From: Anastrepha obliqua
Lineage: Eukaryota > Arthropoda > Insecta > Diptera > Tephritidae
NCBI RefSeq assembly: GCF_027943255.1
Contig: NC_072893.1
Span: 18,808,001 to 18,872,000 of the forward strand
Reading direction: 5' to 3'
Length of the DNA stretch: 64,000 nt
Of this stretch, positions 9,662 to 21,136 are shown piece after piece. The first letter of the stretch is position 1. Each line of letters opens with the position of its first letter. Under the pieces are notes generated by a model. The model made no database searches and was not told the origin of the DNA. It saw only the letters and a program-made list of their open reading frames with translations. Made by a program: the position numbers and the translations under genes.

Positions 9662-10339
9662 AAATTATATTTTTTCTACTTTGACCGGTTTCAACTGTAT
9701 TTGAAATACTGGTCGACCTTTTTTTTACACGACGTAGCTTTTAAGTGTGCAATTTTTATTTATTTGTATAAAATTGATAACTAATTACGAGTGCTTATAC
9801 AATTTTTAACGAAATATATGGGGTATTAAATTAAAAAAAATTAAAAAAAAAAAAATAAAAAACAAATTTAAAAAAAAATATAAAAAAAAAAATTTAAAAA
9901 AAATAAAAAACAAATTTTAAAGCATAGTAACAACAAAATCTTTTATTGTGTTTGTATAGCTGGTAACTTGACCATTTTACTGAATAAAAAAATTATGTGC
10001 AAAAATTTCAATTAAATAGTCATAAGAAAATTAAAAAGCGCTGAGCCATGCTTTGCCTCGAGGTTATTTATCTTTTTAATGAGCACAACTTGTCTGAGTG
10101 CTGTTCTCTGCACGTGTTGTGAAGTCTCAACAAAAAACATATTTTTACAAGCCTTTTCACTGTACGTTCATTTTATTTTTGATTAGCCTAAAAAATTTGC
10201 GTGATGGGGGATAAGCAAAACAAAACGGGGACAAGTTTCTCTTGAGCGCAGTTTTGTACCATAAAGACATTTTTGCAAATAAAGGGTCTTTCAAAAGGCA
10301 CGTCTAGAAGTGGTTTTAAAACAAACTAAATAAAATAAA
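9662..10339 (+). other. Inx7 3' flank with possible poly(A) signal
   Basis: This AT-rich sequence includes an A-rich low-complexity stretch at about 9830-9915 and AATAAA at 9983-9988, a candidate polyadenylation signal for Inx7. Beyond that I see nothing that I can name. Confidence 0.45.
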
Positions 10340-10584
10340 ATAAAATTTACGGCGAAACAATCGACCACGTAATTGCTGGATGTAGCGTCCACTGGATTAG
10401 TGCCAGACATGCAGAAGTCGACCATAAGGGCACATGTGCAATAGTTCGTAGGTTTTTAAATATTTAAGCAATAGCAATCGCATGGGCGTAGAACTTTGAC
10501 TACGCTCCACCAGAGCACAATCCCTTGAAAATTTTATCCGGGATGTGTAATCTCCGGCAATAGCCGAGATGGATTAAGCTCAAA
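10340..10584 (+). pseudogene. LINE C-terminal relic
   Basis: Plus-strand reading gives GETIDHVIAGCS, then residues like RHAEVDHKGTCAIVRRF, then YAPPEHNPLKILSGM. This is the pattern of the C-terminal domain of a non-LTR polyprotein family in which an H-x-x-x-G-C motif is followed by an RHN-like segment. Stops interrupt it. The relic runs straight into AAGCTCAAATAAAATAAAAT, so the microsatellite at 10585 starts at or near the element tail. Confidence 0.55.
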
Positions 10585-10960
10585 TAAAATAAAATAAAAT
10601 AAGCTCAAATAAAATAAAATAAAATAAAATAAAATAAAATAAAATAAAATAAAATAAAATAAAATAAAATAAAATAAAATAAAATAAAATAAAATAAAAT
10701 AAAATAAAATAAAATAAAATAAAATAAAATAAAATAAAATAAAATAAAATAAAATAAAATAAAATAAAATAAAATAAAATAAAATAAAATAAAATAAAAT
10801 AAAATAAAATAAAATAAAATAAAATAAAATAAAATAAAATAAAATAAAATAAAATAAAATAAAATAAAATAAAATAAAATAAAATAAAATAAAATAAAAT
10901 AAAATAAAATAAAATGAAATAAAATAAAATAAAATAAAGTAAAATAAAATAGAATAAATA
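10585..10960 (+). repeat. (AAAAT)n pentanucleotide microsatellite, about 73 units
   Basis: This is a long near-perfect array with AAGCTCAAATAAAAT at the start repeated twice and a few variant units at the 3' side (GAAAT, AAAGT). The long minus-strand ORF of FYFIL repeats over it is an artefact. Confidence 0.97.
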
Positions 10961-11371
10961 AAAAATATAATAAATAAAAAAATTAAGAAACAAATTATAT
11001 TATTTCAGATTTCACTATTTTAATTCGAAATATGGCTCTTAACAATTATATGTGAAAAATGGCTTAACTGAAATGTTCACGTCTACAGATGAAGTCCGCC
11101 AAACATTCGATTCATGAATGCCTAATTGAAGATTGTTCAGCAACACTTTCCACTACAGCAGCAATATTTCAAACAGAACAGCCAATATTTTGTCTGCCTG
11201 TCCTTTTTCTATTCTCGATAGAACCAGTTTCTTGAAATTTGTTCGTATTTTCGACTCAATCGGACGATGATTTCTTCCAAAAAATCACAAATTTTACGAT
11301 ATGAGTTACGATTACGATATTAAAAATCGACCAATTTAATAATAAGTTCCAATATTGAACGCTTTGTTCTA
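10961..11371. other. unassigned stretch
   Basis: I see no coding frame or repeat that I can support here. It ends at the TA that precedes the Tc1-like fragment. Confidence 0.4.
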
Positions 11372-11595
11372 TAGGGTCCGGCACTCGAAATGTAGCGAAT
11401 TAAAAAGGCCATAAATTTAGTTTCGATAATTACTTTTATTCAATTCAAAGTAAAAAATGTGTGAAAATGATACAAAATAAAGAATCAATTTTCTTTTACT
11501 GGATATGACCACCTTTTGCTTTGACTATGGCCTTGAGACGGTCCAGAAACGAGTCGAAGGCTTCTCGAATGTGACTTGCAGCTGGCATCTCCCTT
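11372..11595 (-). mobile_element. 3' fragment of Tc1-like transposon
   Basis: It starts after TA (11370-11371) with the TIR AGGGTCCGGCACTCGA and is closely similar to 14491-14720. On the minus strand it encodes the transposase C-terminus, including LLDRLKAIVKAKGG-like residues. Similarity stops near 11595. It is the second copy of the family seen whole at 14491-15649. Confidence 0.75.
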
Positions 11596-12055
11596 GTTAC
11601 TCACAACATCTAATAACATAACAGGGGCTGGACACTTCATATGAATGACAACAGGAACCTTTATACGATTGGAACATAGCTATCTGTCATTTCAGTGATT
11701 AATATTTTGGTCTTGGCCTAAATTTATGTCTTCAGGAAATAACCGTAACATTTGGGGGACTTTGAGGTGCTTAATTTTCCTTAGAAGGAATTTTGATAGG
11801 ATACTCGGTGTTTTCTTGTTTGCTTCGACATAAACTATCTTCTGCGCATTACGTAGGATTTATACTGGAGGTCTTCATGGACACCTCGACGGATAAGATG
11901 CTCAGAAACATTAATTGCTTTTGAAGGGTGCTTGTTAATGATCGCTTACACTTGTTGAATAAATTCTGCAGATCAGGTAGTGTCAGAACGTTGTCGTTTT
12001 TTTTACAAGAGATTCTGCATCACCGCCTGATTCTTCTAATTTCGCCGAGCCTTAT
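11596..12055. other. unassigned stretch
   Basis: There is a hint of broken minus-strand coding, but no motif I can name. Confidence 0.3.
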
Positions 12056-12480
12056 GAATGAATGAGGTACATCCAATCAGAGGTAGCCGCAATTAAGGAA
12101 GCAGTGGACTGGTTGCTCATTTTGGTAATTATGGTTAAGGAAGTAAATATTTACTGTGACAGTCAAGGGCTTTCTCCGACACAATAAGAGCCTTGGGCTC
12201 GAGGGAGCTGGCTAGATAGGGAATTTGGAGACGGTCTCGTCGCCAAATTAGAGGATTGGGGTTCCCTTAACAACATGTGGCCTGCTCCTGGAAAGATGGG
12301 CCTCGAGTCAACTCAGCGGGCGCGGGTCGGTCGCGAGACCCTTCAGGCCACGGGTAGATCGGGGACGCTCGAGGGAACAGCTAAGGCTAACCAAGCCGCA
12401 GCCCTCGAGTTTGGTGGGTATCCTTACCGGACATTGCTTCTTCTCCTGAGCTGCCCTGCCCTCGTCTAGCAAATATTTGG
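12056..12480 (+). pseudogene. LINE RNase H relic
   Basis: At about 12080-12170 the plus strand reads EVAAIKEAVDWLL, then VNIYCDSQG, the second and third acidic blocks of a LINE-type RNase H domain (E in the helix, D in the YxDSQ strand). Stops follow. The next part, around 12270-12330, shares the wording AAGATGGGCCTC with the minus strand of 52045-52020, so it may be a common 3' part of the same element type. Confidence 0.5.
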
Positions 12481-12821
12481 ACATCTCGGCTCTCATTTTT
12501 TCACTACACCTGCGAATATTGCGGGTTTAAATAACATACATCTAGCGAAGTTCATCATTAGCTTGATGCGGCTAATTACGAACGTAAATCAGCCACCGTC
12601 GGCGTCGTCGTAAGTGTATGGTAATCATTCCCTAATCCCAAGGCTCCTTCTTCCTTCCCTTCCCTTCTCTTTTCTCCTTTCTCCTGTATGGCATCACAAC
12701 AGGCGAATTTTGAATATTTGTCCAAGTGGGTCCCAAGCAAGAGCAGCCATTTAACCTATGAATGAATGAACTGGCGCAGTTAAGAAAATTAGGGTTTCTA
12801 AATCGCTGTAATTTGCACATA
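12481..12821. other. unassigned stretch
   Basis: I see only a CT-rich patch near 12650-12690 and nothing else of note. Confidence 0.35.
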
Positions 12822-13386
12822 CCCTATGATAAGAAAGTACCGAGAATGTTTAAGTAAAACAAAACAGAGTTAAATTTCAGGCAAATTTATGTTATCTCCT
12901 TCAAAATATGACCCGTCTGAAGCAACACACATGGGCCAACGTTTACCTAAGTCCTCCATGCACCGCCGGTAGGCCGACGAAAGGATGGCCTTCACCTCCT
13001 TCGTCGCATTCTCTTTGATCTCCTCTATCGATTGAAATCTTCTTCCACGAAGTGGTAACTTCAGCTTGGGAAACAAAAAGAAGTCGCACCGGGCCATATC
13101 AGGTGAATACGGTGCTTGCGCGATGGTATTTACTTGCTGTTTGGTCAAATAATCCAACACAATTTGGACTCGGTGAGATGGCGCGTTATCGTCATGCAGA
13201 AGCTAAGAATTGTTTGCCCACATTCCCGGCCGTTTGCGACGTACAGCATCTCGCACAGGATCCGATGGCGCTAAAAAGTGACAGATGTGTGCCTTACAGT
13301 CCTACGAACATTAAAAAAAAATGTGCTGGTTCCCACGTGCACGGTTCGTTTAAATTAAACATTCGCGGTACTTTTTGATCATAGGG
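12822..13386 (-). mobile_element. mariner deletion derivative, copy A
   Basis: The TIR CCCTATGATAAGAAAGTACC (from 12822) is matched on the other strand by CCCTATGATCAAAAAGTACC (from 13386), with TA at 12820-12821 and 13387-13388. On the minus strand it keeps only the 3' half of a mariner transposase: a DDNAPSH-like second catalytic Asp block, then YSPDMARCDFFLFPKLKLPL with the third Asp, and the C-terminus ending in FEGDNINL. The whole N-terminal half and first Asp are gone. The same deletion is present in the copy at 61445-62008. Confidence 0.82.
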
Positions 13387-13388
13387 TA

Positions 13389-14488
13389 AAGCGACGACAG
13401 CTGCATGTCTCTTCATTTCTTGAGTTAAGTTGAATTCCACGATGTCTTATCCGAAAAAGAGCAAAAAGAAAAAAATTGTTTTCATACATATGCATGCCCT
13501 CAACTACCATATCACCCTGTATTTATTTGCTGAAAATTCTGTTACATATGAATAACTAAATTAAATGGCGAGAAGGCAGTAGTAACTAAGTGTATCGATC
13601 AAGGCCGATATCTTGGATTGCAGAAAAAAAAGAAAAAAAATCACCGGTCGTGAGATAAGTTCACTTTAGGCTTTTTTTCAGTGTCCTAAAATCGTTTTCT
13701 CCATACAAAGTCGTTTAAATTTCTTTGTCACAAAGTGATTTATTCATATTCCACAATTTATTTTCTGTCAAATACTTGTTTTTAATATTACTGTTACCCC
13801 ACATACTTACTTTTTGCTTTACGATTCGCTTTTTAGTAAATTTACCCGTTCCAATCACGTTCCAAAAACAAAGCACGCCGACACATTACTGATTTGCCTT
13901 TTTTTTGGTATTTTTGGTTTTTTTTCTTGTTTTTTTTTTTCTTTTGATTCACAGATCGTTTGTACAAACGTGATTCGCATTTCTTAAATCTTAGTTTTTG
14001 TAATTTTTATTTCCACATAATTTTGCTTAATTTTTATGGTTTGTAATTACATTCAGTAAATGTTAATTGTGCACTTAAAGAAGTTGTCCTGGTGAAACGA
14101 AACAGGTTTTATTGATATATTTGTAATTTTTCCACTTATTCGTGATGATCAAGACAATTGGTGAGACAGCATGGCAGGTCTTTCAGGCGTAATTTTGGAC
14201 AAGTTTTGTAATACACGTAAACTTTTTTCAAATTTCGGGTATAAACGTGTGTCATTACCAAAGATACTCCAATTCCTTGAAATGAGACAAATTACCGCAC
14301 TGCAGAAAATAAATAAAATTTAAGTCAAAAACAGGCAGATCTTCGATTTAGAGTCAACTTTTGGGTTTTTAAGCGTTTAAGCAAAATCTGTTATGTAATG
14401 AATTTTTTACCTTCTGAATGATCTTATATTTGATAATATAAAATTTCTGATTCAGAGGCATGAACGATCAAATTGCCTAACACGATCC
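13389..14488. other. 1.1 kb without recognisable genes
   Basis: AT-rich, with T-runs near 13900-13945. There is no frame, repeat or TIR that I can support. Confidence 0.4.
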
Positions 14489-14490
14489 TA

Positions 14491-15649
14491 CAGGGTCCGG
14501 CACTCGACGTGTAACCAATCAAAAAGGCCATAAATTTAGTTTGGAAAATTACATTTATTAAATTCAAAGTAAAAAATGTGTGAAAATAATACAAAATTAA
14601 GAATCAATTTACCTTTTCTCGATACGATCTCCCTTTGCCTTGACTATGGACTTGAGACGGTCCAGCAGCGTATCGCAAGCTGCCCGAAGGTAGCTTGCAG
14701 GTATTTTGGACCACTCGCGGACAATGGCTTTTTTCAGCGTCTCAAGACTAGTAAATCTTTTAGTTCGGGCCTTGCTCTCCAAAATGGCTCAATGGGAATA
14801 ATCCATTCACCTTTGTTGAATGTGAGAGCCATTGTGTGGACATTATGAAGTTCGGAACGTTGTTTTTTAGCCATTCTTGTTTCACTCGAGCTTTGTGAGA
14901 CGTTGCCGAGTCCTGTTGAAATGTCCATGGTCTGCCACCGAAATGTTTGTCTGCCTTGTCACGGCTTCAAAGCAACCTCCAGAATACTTTCCTTTTAATA
15001 TATCGCATTTAACTTGACTCCAGGCTCGATAAAAACGATTGGAAAGCGCCCATCTGCGGTCACACCGGCCCAAACCATTACCTGGTCGATTTGAAAAATT
15101 TTCTCGTCAGAAGACCAAATGTTCGGAAATTTACAGCATTCGACCAAGCGAAGCAACGCCTCGCTCTCTCAACTTTGACTTGTTGCTGCTTTGATCTGAG
15201 ATAGTGCACCTTTTGGAGCTTGACTTTGAGATCATTTTTCAGTATGGGGCGGATGCTACGGTCAGATATTTCGCTCAAGTAGCTTCTTCACTTTTTGAAC
15301 CATTTCACATGACGTTGCAGTGTTTTGACGACCACCTCCATGGGGTTTCGCGATGCTACAGTGACACGTATCGCATAATGGTGCGATAAACAAAAACTTT
15401 ATTTACTTTAAGGTGCTTGCGCTCACGAACAATCGCTGGTTGTGGTTTTCAGGCCAAATATAATTCAATCACACTTTTATGTTTGATATCAATTACTGAT
15501 TTTCTTTTCTGGCGATTACTCTCGGCAAAATGCTTCCGCGCGCTTGTAAACAATACTCTGGACTGTCATTTAGCCAACTAACAGACAGCTGATGTCCGTG
15601 GATCAGCTGCGCGAGCGGCCTGAAGCTGGTTACAGTGTGCCGGACCCAG
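14491..15649 (-). mobile_element. Tc1-like transposon with dead transposase
   Basis: TIRs CAGGGTCCGGCACTCGACGT and, from the other end, CTGGGTCCGGCACACTGTAA are flanked by TA at 14489-14490 and 15650-15651. Minus-strand frames show, in order, an HTH region with SEISDRSIRPILKNDL, VMVWAGVTADGRFPIVFIEP-type residues around the first Asp, a QQDSATSHKARV-like second Asp block, and the end ILESKARTKRFTSLETLKKA. Multiple frameshifts, and loss of the SPDxNPxD block, make it inactive. It has inserted into a LINE RT relic (15652-15860). Confidence 0.78.
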
Positions 15650-15651
15650 TA

Positions 15652-15860
15652 CTTCAAATTTGTATTTCCCAATATCAACCTCTTTTGGGGGCTGTTTGTT
15701 TTTCAGTCTAGAGAACAGGATGTATTTGGTTTTTTCGTTGTTTATCTTAAGTCCAATTTTTGCCGTCGCTGCTTCAATTTCGTAAAAGGTTGATACTAGC
15801 GCACTTTTAGTTTTGCTGACTATCGCTAATTCATCGGCTTATACATACAATACCAAGCTA
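15652..15860 (-). pseudogene. LINE reverse transcriptase fragment
   Basis: The minus strand reads a YADD-like block (YVxADELAIVSKTKSAL), then FYEIEAATAKIGLKINNEKT and KYILFSRLKNKQ. That is the RT palm catalytic region and the following segment. The fragment stops at the TA where the Tc1-like element inserted. I could not recover the rest on the far side at 14489. Confidence 0.6.
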
Positions 15861-17129
15861 TTCGACAAAAATACCAAGTTACAGCTCGTCACATGGAGTA
15901 TTGCGAAGGCGAAAAATATAAAATTCAATCCTAGTATTTTCTTGATTATAACTTAAAAAATTGTAATTAAGAACGTATTAATTCTAGAATTAAGATATAT
16001 TTTCATAAAACAATTATTGCAATTAAATAAATAATAAATGACAAATAAATTGTCAAAACTCTCAATGAGGCCTATTGCTATAAGAAGGACTTTGATGCAA
16101 GATCTTGAAATACTTCCATATAAAGTGGACATTAAAAAAAGAATACTGTAACAAGCCGAAGACTAGAAAAGAGCTCAAAGGGAATAGTCTAGCCGAGATG
16201 ACGGTAATACATATATTGCCCAAAACGCTGATATGAGAAAAAAATAAACTCGAAAGTTACTGGGATTGTAAAGGGTAAACTTGGAAAAAACAAATACAAC
16301 TATTTTAAATCTACTGCGCTTTGTAGAAATTGTACAATTATTCGCTTAACCAGTTTAAGACGACGCACCCTGTATATTCATGCATTATTTTACATATGTG
16401 TAGGTACACACATACCTATATATGTACTCGTAGATTTGTTTATTGGTGAGTGAATGTTGCTGAATTTGATTGCAATGAATTTTGAAAGCAGTTTTAAGTG
16501 TGGCCCAGCCACTTTTGTAGGCGTTGCTCAGACATGCTTTATGTCACCTACCTTTTTAACGGTTTTATTTTTACAACTACAACTTTTTAACAACTTCTAT
16601 ATTTGACTAACAGAAAACGGCTTGGCCGTCCAGCAACACTTTTTGCGGTCAATGGCAACTTGTTGAACAACTTTTTACTAAACATAGATTTGCTTTTAAG
16701 CCCATAAAAAATAGATAAAAATATTAACAAACAAAAAAAAGCTGAAAAAAGCAGTCATGAAAAACATGAGGCTTACTTTGACTTGTTAGACTATGGAATG
16801 TAAATTTGTGTACTAATATTTAAAAATTCAATATTTAAATTTAGTTTTGACTCATGAGCAAACAAAAACGTATGTACATACATGCATACATACATGCATA
16901 CAACCAAGATGGCTTCTATTTGTTAGCCAGATCTTCTAACAATGATTGGATTTATCTGTTTTTTTTTTTCTTGTGATTCAGGTGAGTGATCTGCAAAAAC
17001 TGATGGTAAGTAACAATTAATTTTAGTTAGCTTATGAACAGGAATGAACATTTTTGTAATGGGTGTCACTTTAAAATTGACGATTTTTTCTTCTTCCTTT
17101 TGCTCAATAAGAATGCTTCTGTTTTTTGC
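15861..17129. other. 1.3 kb without recognisable genes
   Basis: It holds an ACATACATGCATAC-type microsatellite at about 16873-16902. I see nothing else that I can support. Confidence 0.4.
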
Positions 17130-17640
17130 ACTGCTATCTAGAGTTTGATATTGTACAACCAACGCTCAATCCTCGCTATCGCATCGTTGCAGGTGAGTTC
17201 CATATGAACGACATATTTCCCCGTTACAACCAGCGCAATAGCGTCTGGTGCGTATCCCACCGGCGTCACATTCATGGGCAGCTCCATTTTGAGGATGCCA
17301 TCGTACATTGCGTTCCACAAAGTAGGGCCAAGAACCGATACTTGCGGTATACCACCCGTCACTGAGTATTTCTGAGGTCCGTCATCGGTGTCGTATTCAG
17401 GGATCCTGTCATCGAAATAGCTTCGGATAATCCGAAGTACATAGGTGCGAAGGCACTCCAAGACCTCACAGTACTGAAAGAGTTAGCGATCAATTTGCTG
17501 AGTTGGCAGCGTTCTTTATGTCCAGCGTTATGACAGTGCAGCATTTCATAGAGCTGGATACCCCACCTGTCCTATTAATAGCCTCGTTCGCTATATCGAC
17601 CACCAGTCGAATGACGTCGAAAGGGGAACTTGCTCGCCTC
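17130..17640 (-). pseudogene. R1-clade-like LINE reverse transcriptase fragment
   Basis: On the minus strand, from about 17640 down: FDVIRLVVDIANEAINRTGG, CCTVITLDIKNAANSAN (RT block with first Asp), a TYVLRIIRSYFDDR segment, SVTGGIPQVSVLGPTLWN (the G-x-P-Q-G-S-V-L-G-P block, with G replaced by V), then GYAPDAIALVV, where the catalytic YADD has gained a residue. This block wording is typical of the R1/I group. It has two frameshifts and a damaged active site. Confidence 0.72.
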
Positions 17641-17699
17641 TAGGTCTCGGTCTAGGTCTCGGTGTCCCCAAGACCCATTGTGATACCTACATTCGATTT

Positions 17700-18250
17700 C
17701 CATCCCCTAACTAAGTTGCTTAAGCCGATTGGATGTGGTTAAGAAGGTAACTAGTCGCTCCAGTAAGACATTTTACAAATTTCCCAGGTCTGTAAAGAAA
17801 TAATCTCGAAGATATTTGGCACGGTTTATTTGAAGTGCAGGACATTCACAGAGGAGGTGTTGTACGGACTCAATTTCTTCTTCATCGCCGCAACTCCTGC
17901 AGAAGTCATTGTGAGGTACACCCATTCTACATACTGGCTAAGGATGCCAATAGCGCAGTGACCCGTTATAACAGCTGAGAGAACACTGGTAGTTGATCTG
18001 CTGAATCCAAACAGACATTTTGTCCTTTTAAGATTTAGTTTTGGTCAGATCGTTTTAGAGACCCTACAGAGACCACCTTCTATTGATTTCCGCAATCACG
18101 CTCAGGTCAATCGCTGTGCACAGTTCGTTTAGAGAAATGCTAATTTTCTCTACCATCCGTTGAAATCTGGGAGTCTATCTTAAGGTTAATAAAGGAACTG
18201 TGGTTCGATGAAGTCGGATGATGAGTAGAGGGCACAAAAGAACGTGAAGT
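17700..18250 (-). pseudogene. LINE C-terminal zinc-knuckle fragment
   Basis: The minus strand reads ELCTAIDLSVIAEINRRW near 18120-18070, SAVITGHCAIGIL near 17980, then CRSCGDEEEIESVQHLLCEC at about 17915-17855, a C-x2-C...H-x4-C pattern found at the end of R1/I-type LINE proteins. It lies 5' of the RT piece at 17130-17640 on this strand, so the two cannot be one collinear element. Confidence 0.65.
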
Positions 18251-19839
18251 CGAAGTGCAAGCCTCAAATCCATCTATCTATGCCAGAAACATAAAGGTAT
18301 AAAAAGAAAAATGTTGGCAAATCAAGTTTGTTTCAGATATAAAAAATTATTTGTGGTTCTCTTGTACGTTTCGTATTCTGGGTTTTGGTGTAGCATAGAA
18401 CATACATATATCAATCAAGTAAGCCCATTAACTAAAAATTGAAAAAATTTGCAAATTCTTGCTTTTGGCATAAGGGGGCCTCAATATTATCAAATCAACC
18501 CAGGAAAAAAAAAACACGAAACATAAAAAGACTTGACAGGTTGTTATTAAGTTTCCAATCTGACTGGGTAGATTGGTTTTCGTAATCTGATTCAATAAAT
18601 CGTTAAATATGAACTTAACATCAGTAATTGGTTTAAAAATCTCGTCATAACAAGCCGTAAATTTGAAACCGAAATCACCCGATTTGAAGTCATTATCGCT
18701 GCTTTATTATAAAATGACGTATGGCCTGTCAATAACATAAGAACAATTCCAGAAGAAAAAGAGAGGTTCGTCGAGTCATTGATCAAATTTAGCTGTCACA
18801 TTGCCAAATTGAGAAAGAAAATTTCATCGAAAGCCCCAACGAGCACCAATCAGTCGCAAGCCACTAATTTAACAGCTAACCAGCAAGTCTACGCTTGGGT
18901 TCACAATAAAAATATGAAAACTTTGTAATAGGCACTAGGTTGGGTTAGGTTAGCCTGGTTGGCAATAAGCCACGCATAGACCTTTTGATCCCTAGCGATA
19001 CCAGATAGAGACCGACCTCTATGAATACCTGAAGTAGACATCATGTAGGATGTCAGCGCTTTTGGCGAACCTAAGCAGAGCTGCGAGATCCGCTTTTGAG
19101 ACGTCCCCCAGATTCTCAAACAATGGGGCTCCCAGGCATTTTTACCGCGTTTTTAATAATGCCGGACAAATGCACAGAAGGGTAATAAGCACTAAATATT
19201 TACAAATTCCAAAATAGGCGGCCCTAATGGGACACCCAATATTTTTTTTACAAGCATTAAGAGATATTAATCATACAAATATTTTAGGATATATTACAAA
19301 AACACGTCCATTTAAACCCTACTTTAAAAAAGGTATTTAAAAAAAGCTCCTTATTCAAATACTCTGAATGACTTGGATTAAATCTCAAATAAAACTTTAG
19401 TTAGCGTGCAGATTTTACTGAAAGACGCAGAATTGATTGGCGTATAAATCAAGCTTAGTGCTTGTCATTTTGGTAAACAAGAAACGTTTATGTAATCGCT
19501 GAGGCTCGATTTCCGCAGTCTAGCATTTACAGCTCTGGTTAGGAAGAAACTTCAAATCACAGTTTTTTTTATTTGATCCACATTCAAGTAGTATTTATGT
19601 AAATGTGAATATGTAAAAGTCTATGATCTAAGAATGCTTTTTAGAAACTTGTGCGGAAATGACTACCTTGAAATGCATACAAATGTACATACTATATATA
19701 CCAATATATCAGAAACTAATACAAAACATCCAATGATCCAATCAGGGATCCAAACAATATTCGTAAACTCATTTTCAATCAGCTGGGTGGTATAAACAAA
19801 AGAGGTTTAGGAAACTCATAACCCACCTTAAATATAAAC
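18251..19839. other. 1.6 kb without recognisable genes
   Basis: I see no supported coding region or element here. There are scattered short ORFs only. Confidence 0.4.
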
Positions 19840-20125
19840 TTAAAATGCTCACGGGCACTGCCATAGAGTATTGCAGATTATGCAGTCATCCGCACAGGAT
19901 TGGGATATAGTTCACTGGCTCTTGTCGTTTCTGCGACCAATCCCCGGAGACTTCAATACACCTTCTCCTTGAATGCGGCGTTTTAACGTGAAGAAGGTTG
20001 AGATATCTCAGTCAGTGTAATAGTTTAGTCCTAAATTTAATAAGGGAACTGTGAACTAGATGAAGTAATGAGATGAGTAGAAGGCACAAAAGACCATGAG
20101 GTGGAAGTACAAACCTCAGATTTGT
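19840..20125 (+). pseudogene. LINE C-terminal zinc-knuckle fragment
   Basis: The plus strand reads LTGTAIEYCRLCSHPHR, then CRFCDQSPETSIHLLLECG at about 19930-19985, the same C-x2-C...H-x4-C module as at 17855-17915. Stops follow. Confidence 0.6.
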
Positions 20126-20184
20126 CTATCGGCTAAAAGAAGGTAATTTACATGAATTTTAACCGATTTTTTTTTATTCATGCA

Positions 20185-20410
20185 TGACTACCAGGTTCAT
20201 AGTCCCGGGTATGAAACTCTAAATAATACCAAAAAATGTCTAATAGCGGTCATCAGGCAATGGAAACCACTCATAAAAACCCATCCGCCTTCCGAAGGCG
20301 ACTTATAGGTCCCACCCATTTGTGGAAAAGCATCAAGATACACATCACAAATAAGAAGAAGAACTTGGCCAAACCCAAAACAGCGAGTGTATATTGCCTA
20401 TAGACTCCAA
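20185..20410 (+). repeat. tRNA-derived SINE, diverged copy
   Basis: A B-box-like GGTTCATAGTCCC near 20191 is followed by the shared SINE body: TAATAGCGGTCATCAGGCAATGG, ACTCATAAAAA, GTCCCACCCATTTGTGG, and AACTTGGCCAAACCC. It lines up block by block with 25610-25835 and 24750-24900. Confidence 0.75.
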
Positions 20411-21136
20411 AACCGCTGAATCGGATTAATGATTTTTCGAGGACTGAATATGTTCGAGTAAGTTTGTGAATTTTCATCGATCGGCTAGATGCCGCTAAGA
20501 ATAACATTAGCGTTTTTTTTTTTTGGTACTATAATAAATACTATAATAAATTTTTAGTGCTATAAAAAATGCCTAGTTTTTGGGCAGAAGCATATCTTCG
20601 ACAGCAGCTTGAACGATGACCACGTCTAATGCGGCAGACCTTAGAGTATTCGAGAGAAGGATTTGACCGCAGATTTATGGATCTTTGTGCGTTGGTGACG
20701 GCGAATATCGGGGACGATAGAAAAATAAGTTGTACGGGTTCTATGGCACCGTAGACACAGTCCAACAAAAAAAATCCACTGGCTAGGTCATGTCGCACGA
20801 ACGAATACAAACTCTTCAGCCTTAATAATACTCGTATTCATAATATTCTAAGCGGTACCTGCAGGTGATAGCCGCGAAAAAGAAAGAAAGAACTTGGCTT
20901 CACTTGGAATGTCCAACTGAATCGTTTTGGCCATTATCACGTGAATCAGGGGATAGAGAAGCATAGTGAAATTTCGGACCAAATGCAACATTATATTTTT
21001 GTTTTTGGTTTTTGGGGCGTTAATAAATTAATGACTTAACGCACAAAATAACTTCGCTTTAACATTATAGGAAGTCGGGCTGGATTTTTGCTTATTCTTC
21101 ATAAAATTTTTAAATATTCACTTCTTTCTTCAAATA
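20411..21136. other. unassigned stretch
   Basis: I see no supported feature. It ends at the TA in front of the nested mariner locus. Confidence 0.35.

Noticed and set aside
10580..10993. 137-codon minus-strand ORF of FYFIL repeats
   Set aside because: Translation of the AAAAT microsatellite.
12275..12496. Opposed GC-richer ORFs of about 62-64 codons as a gene
   Set aside because: They lie in or next to a LINE RNase H relic and have no family of their own.
17130..18250. One collinear LINE
   Set aside because: On the minus strand the C-terminal zinc knuckle comes before the RT, the wrong order, so these are two fragments.
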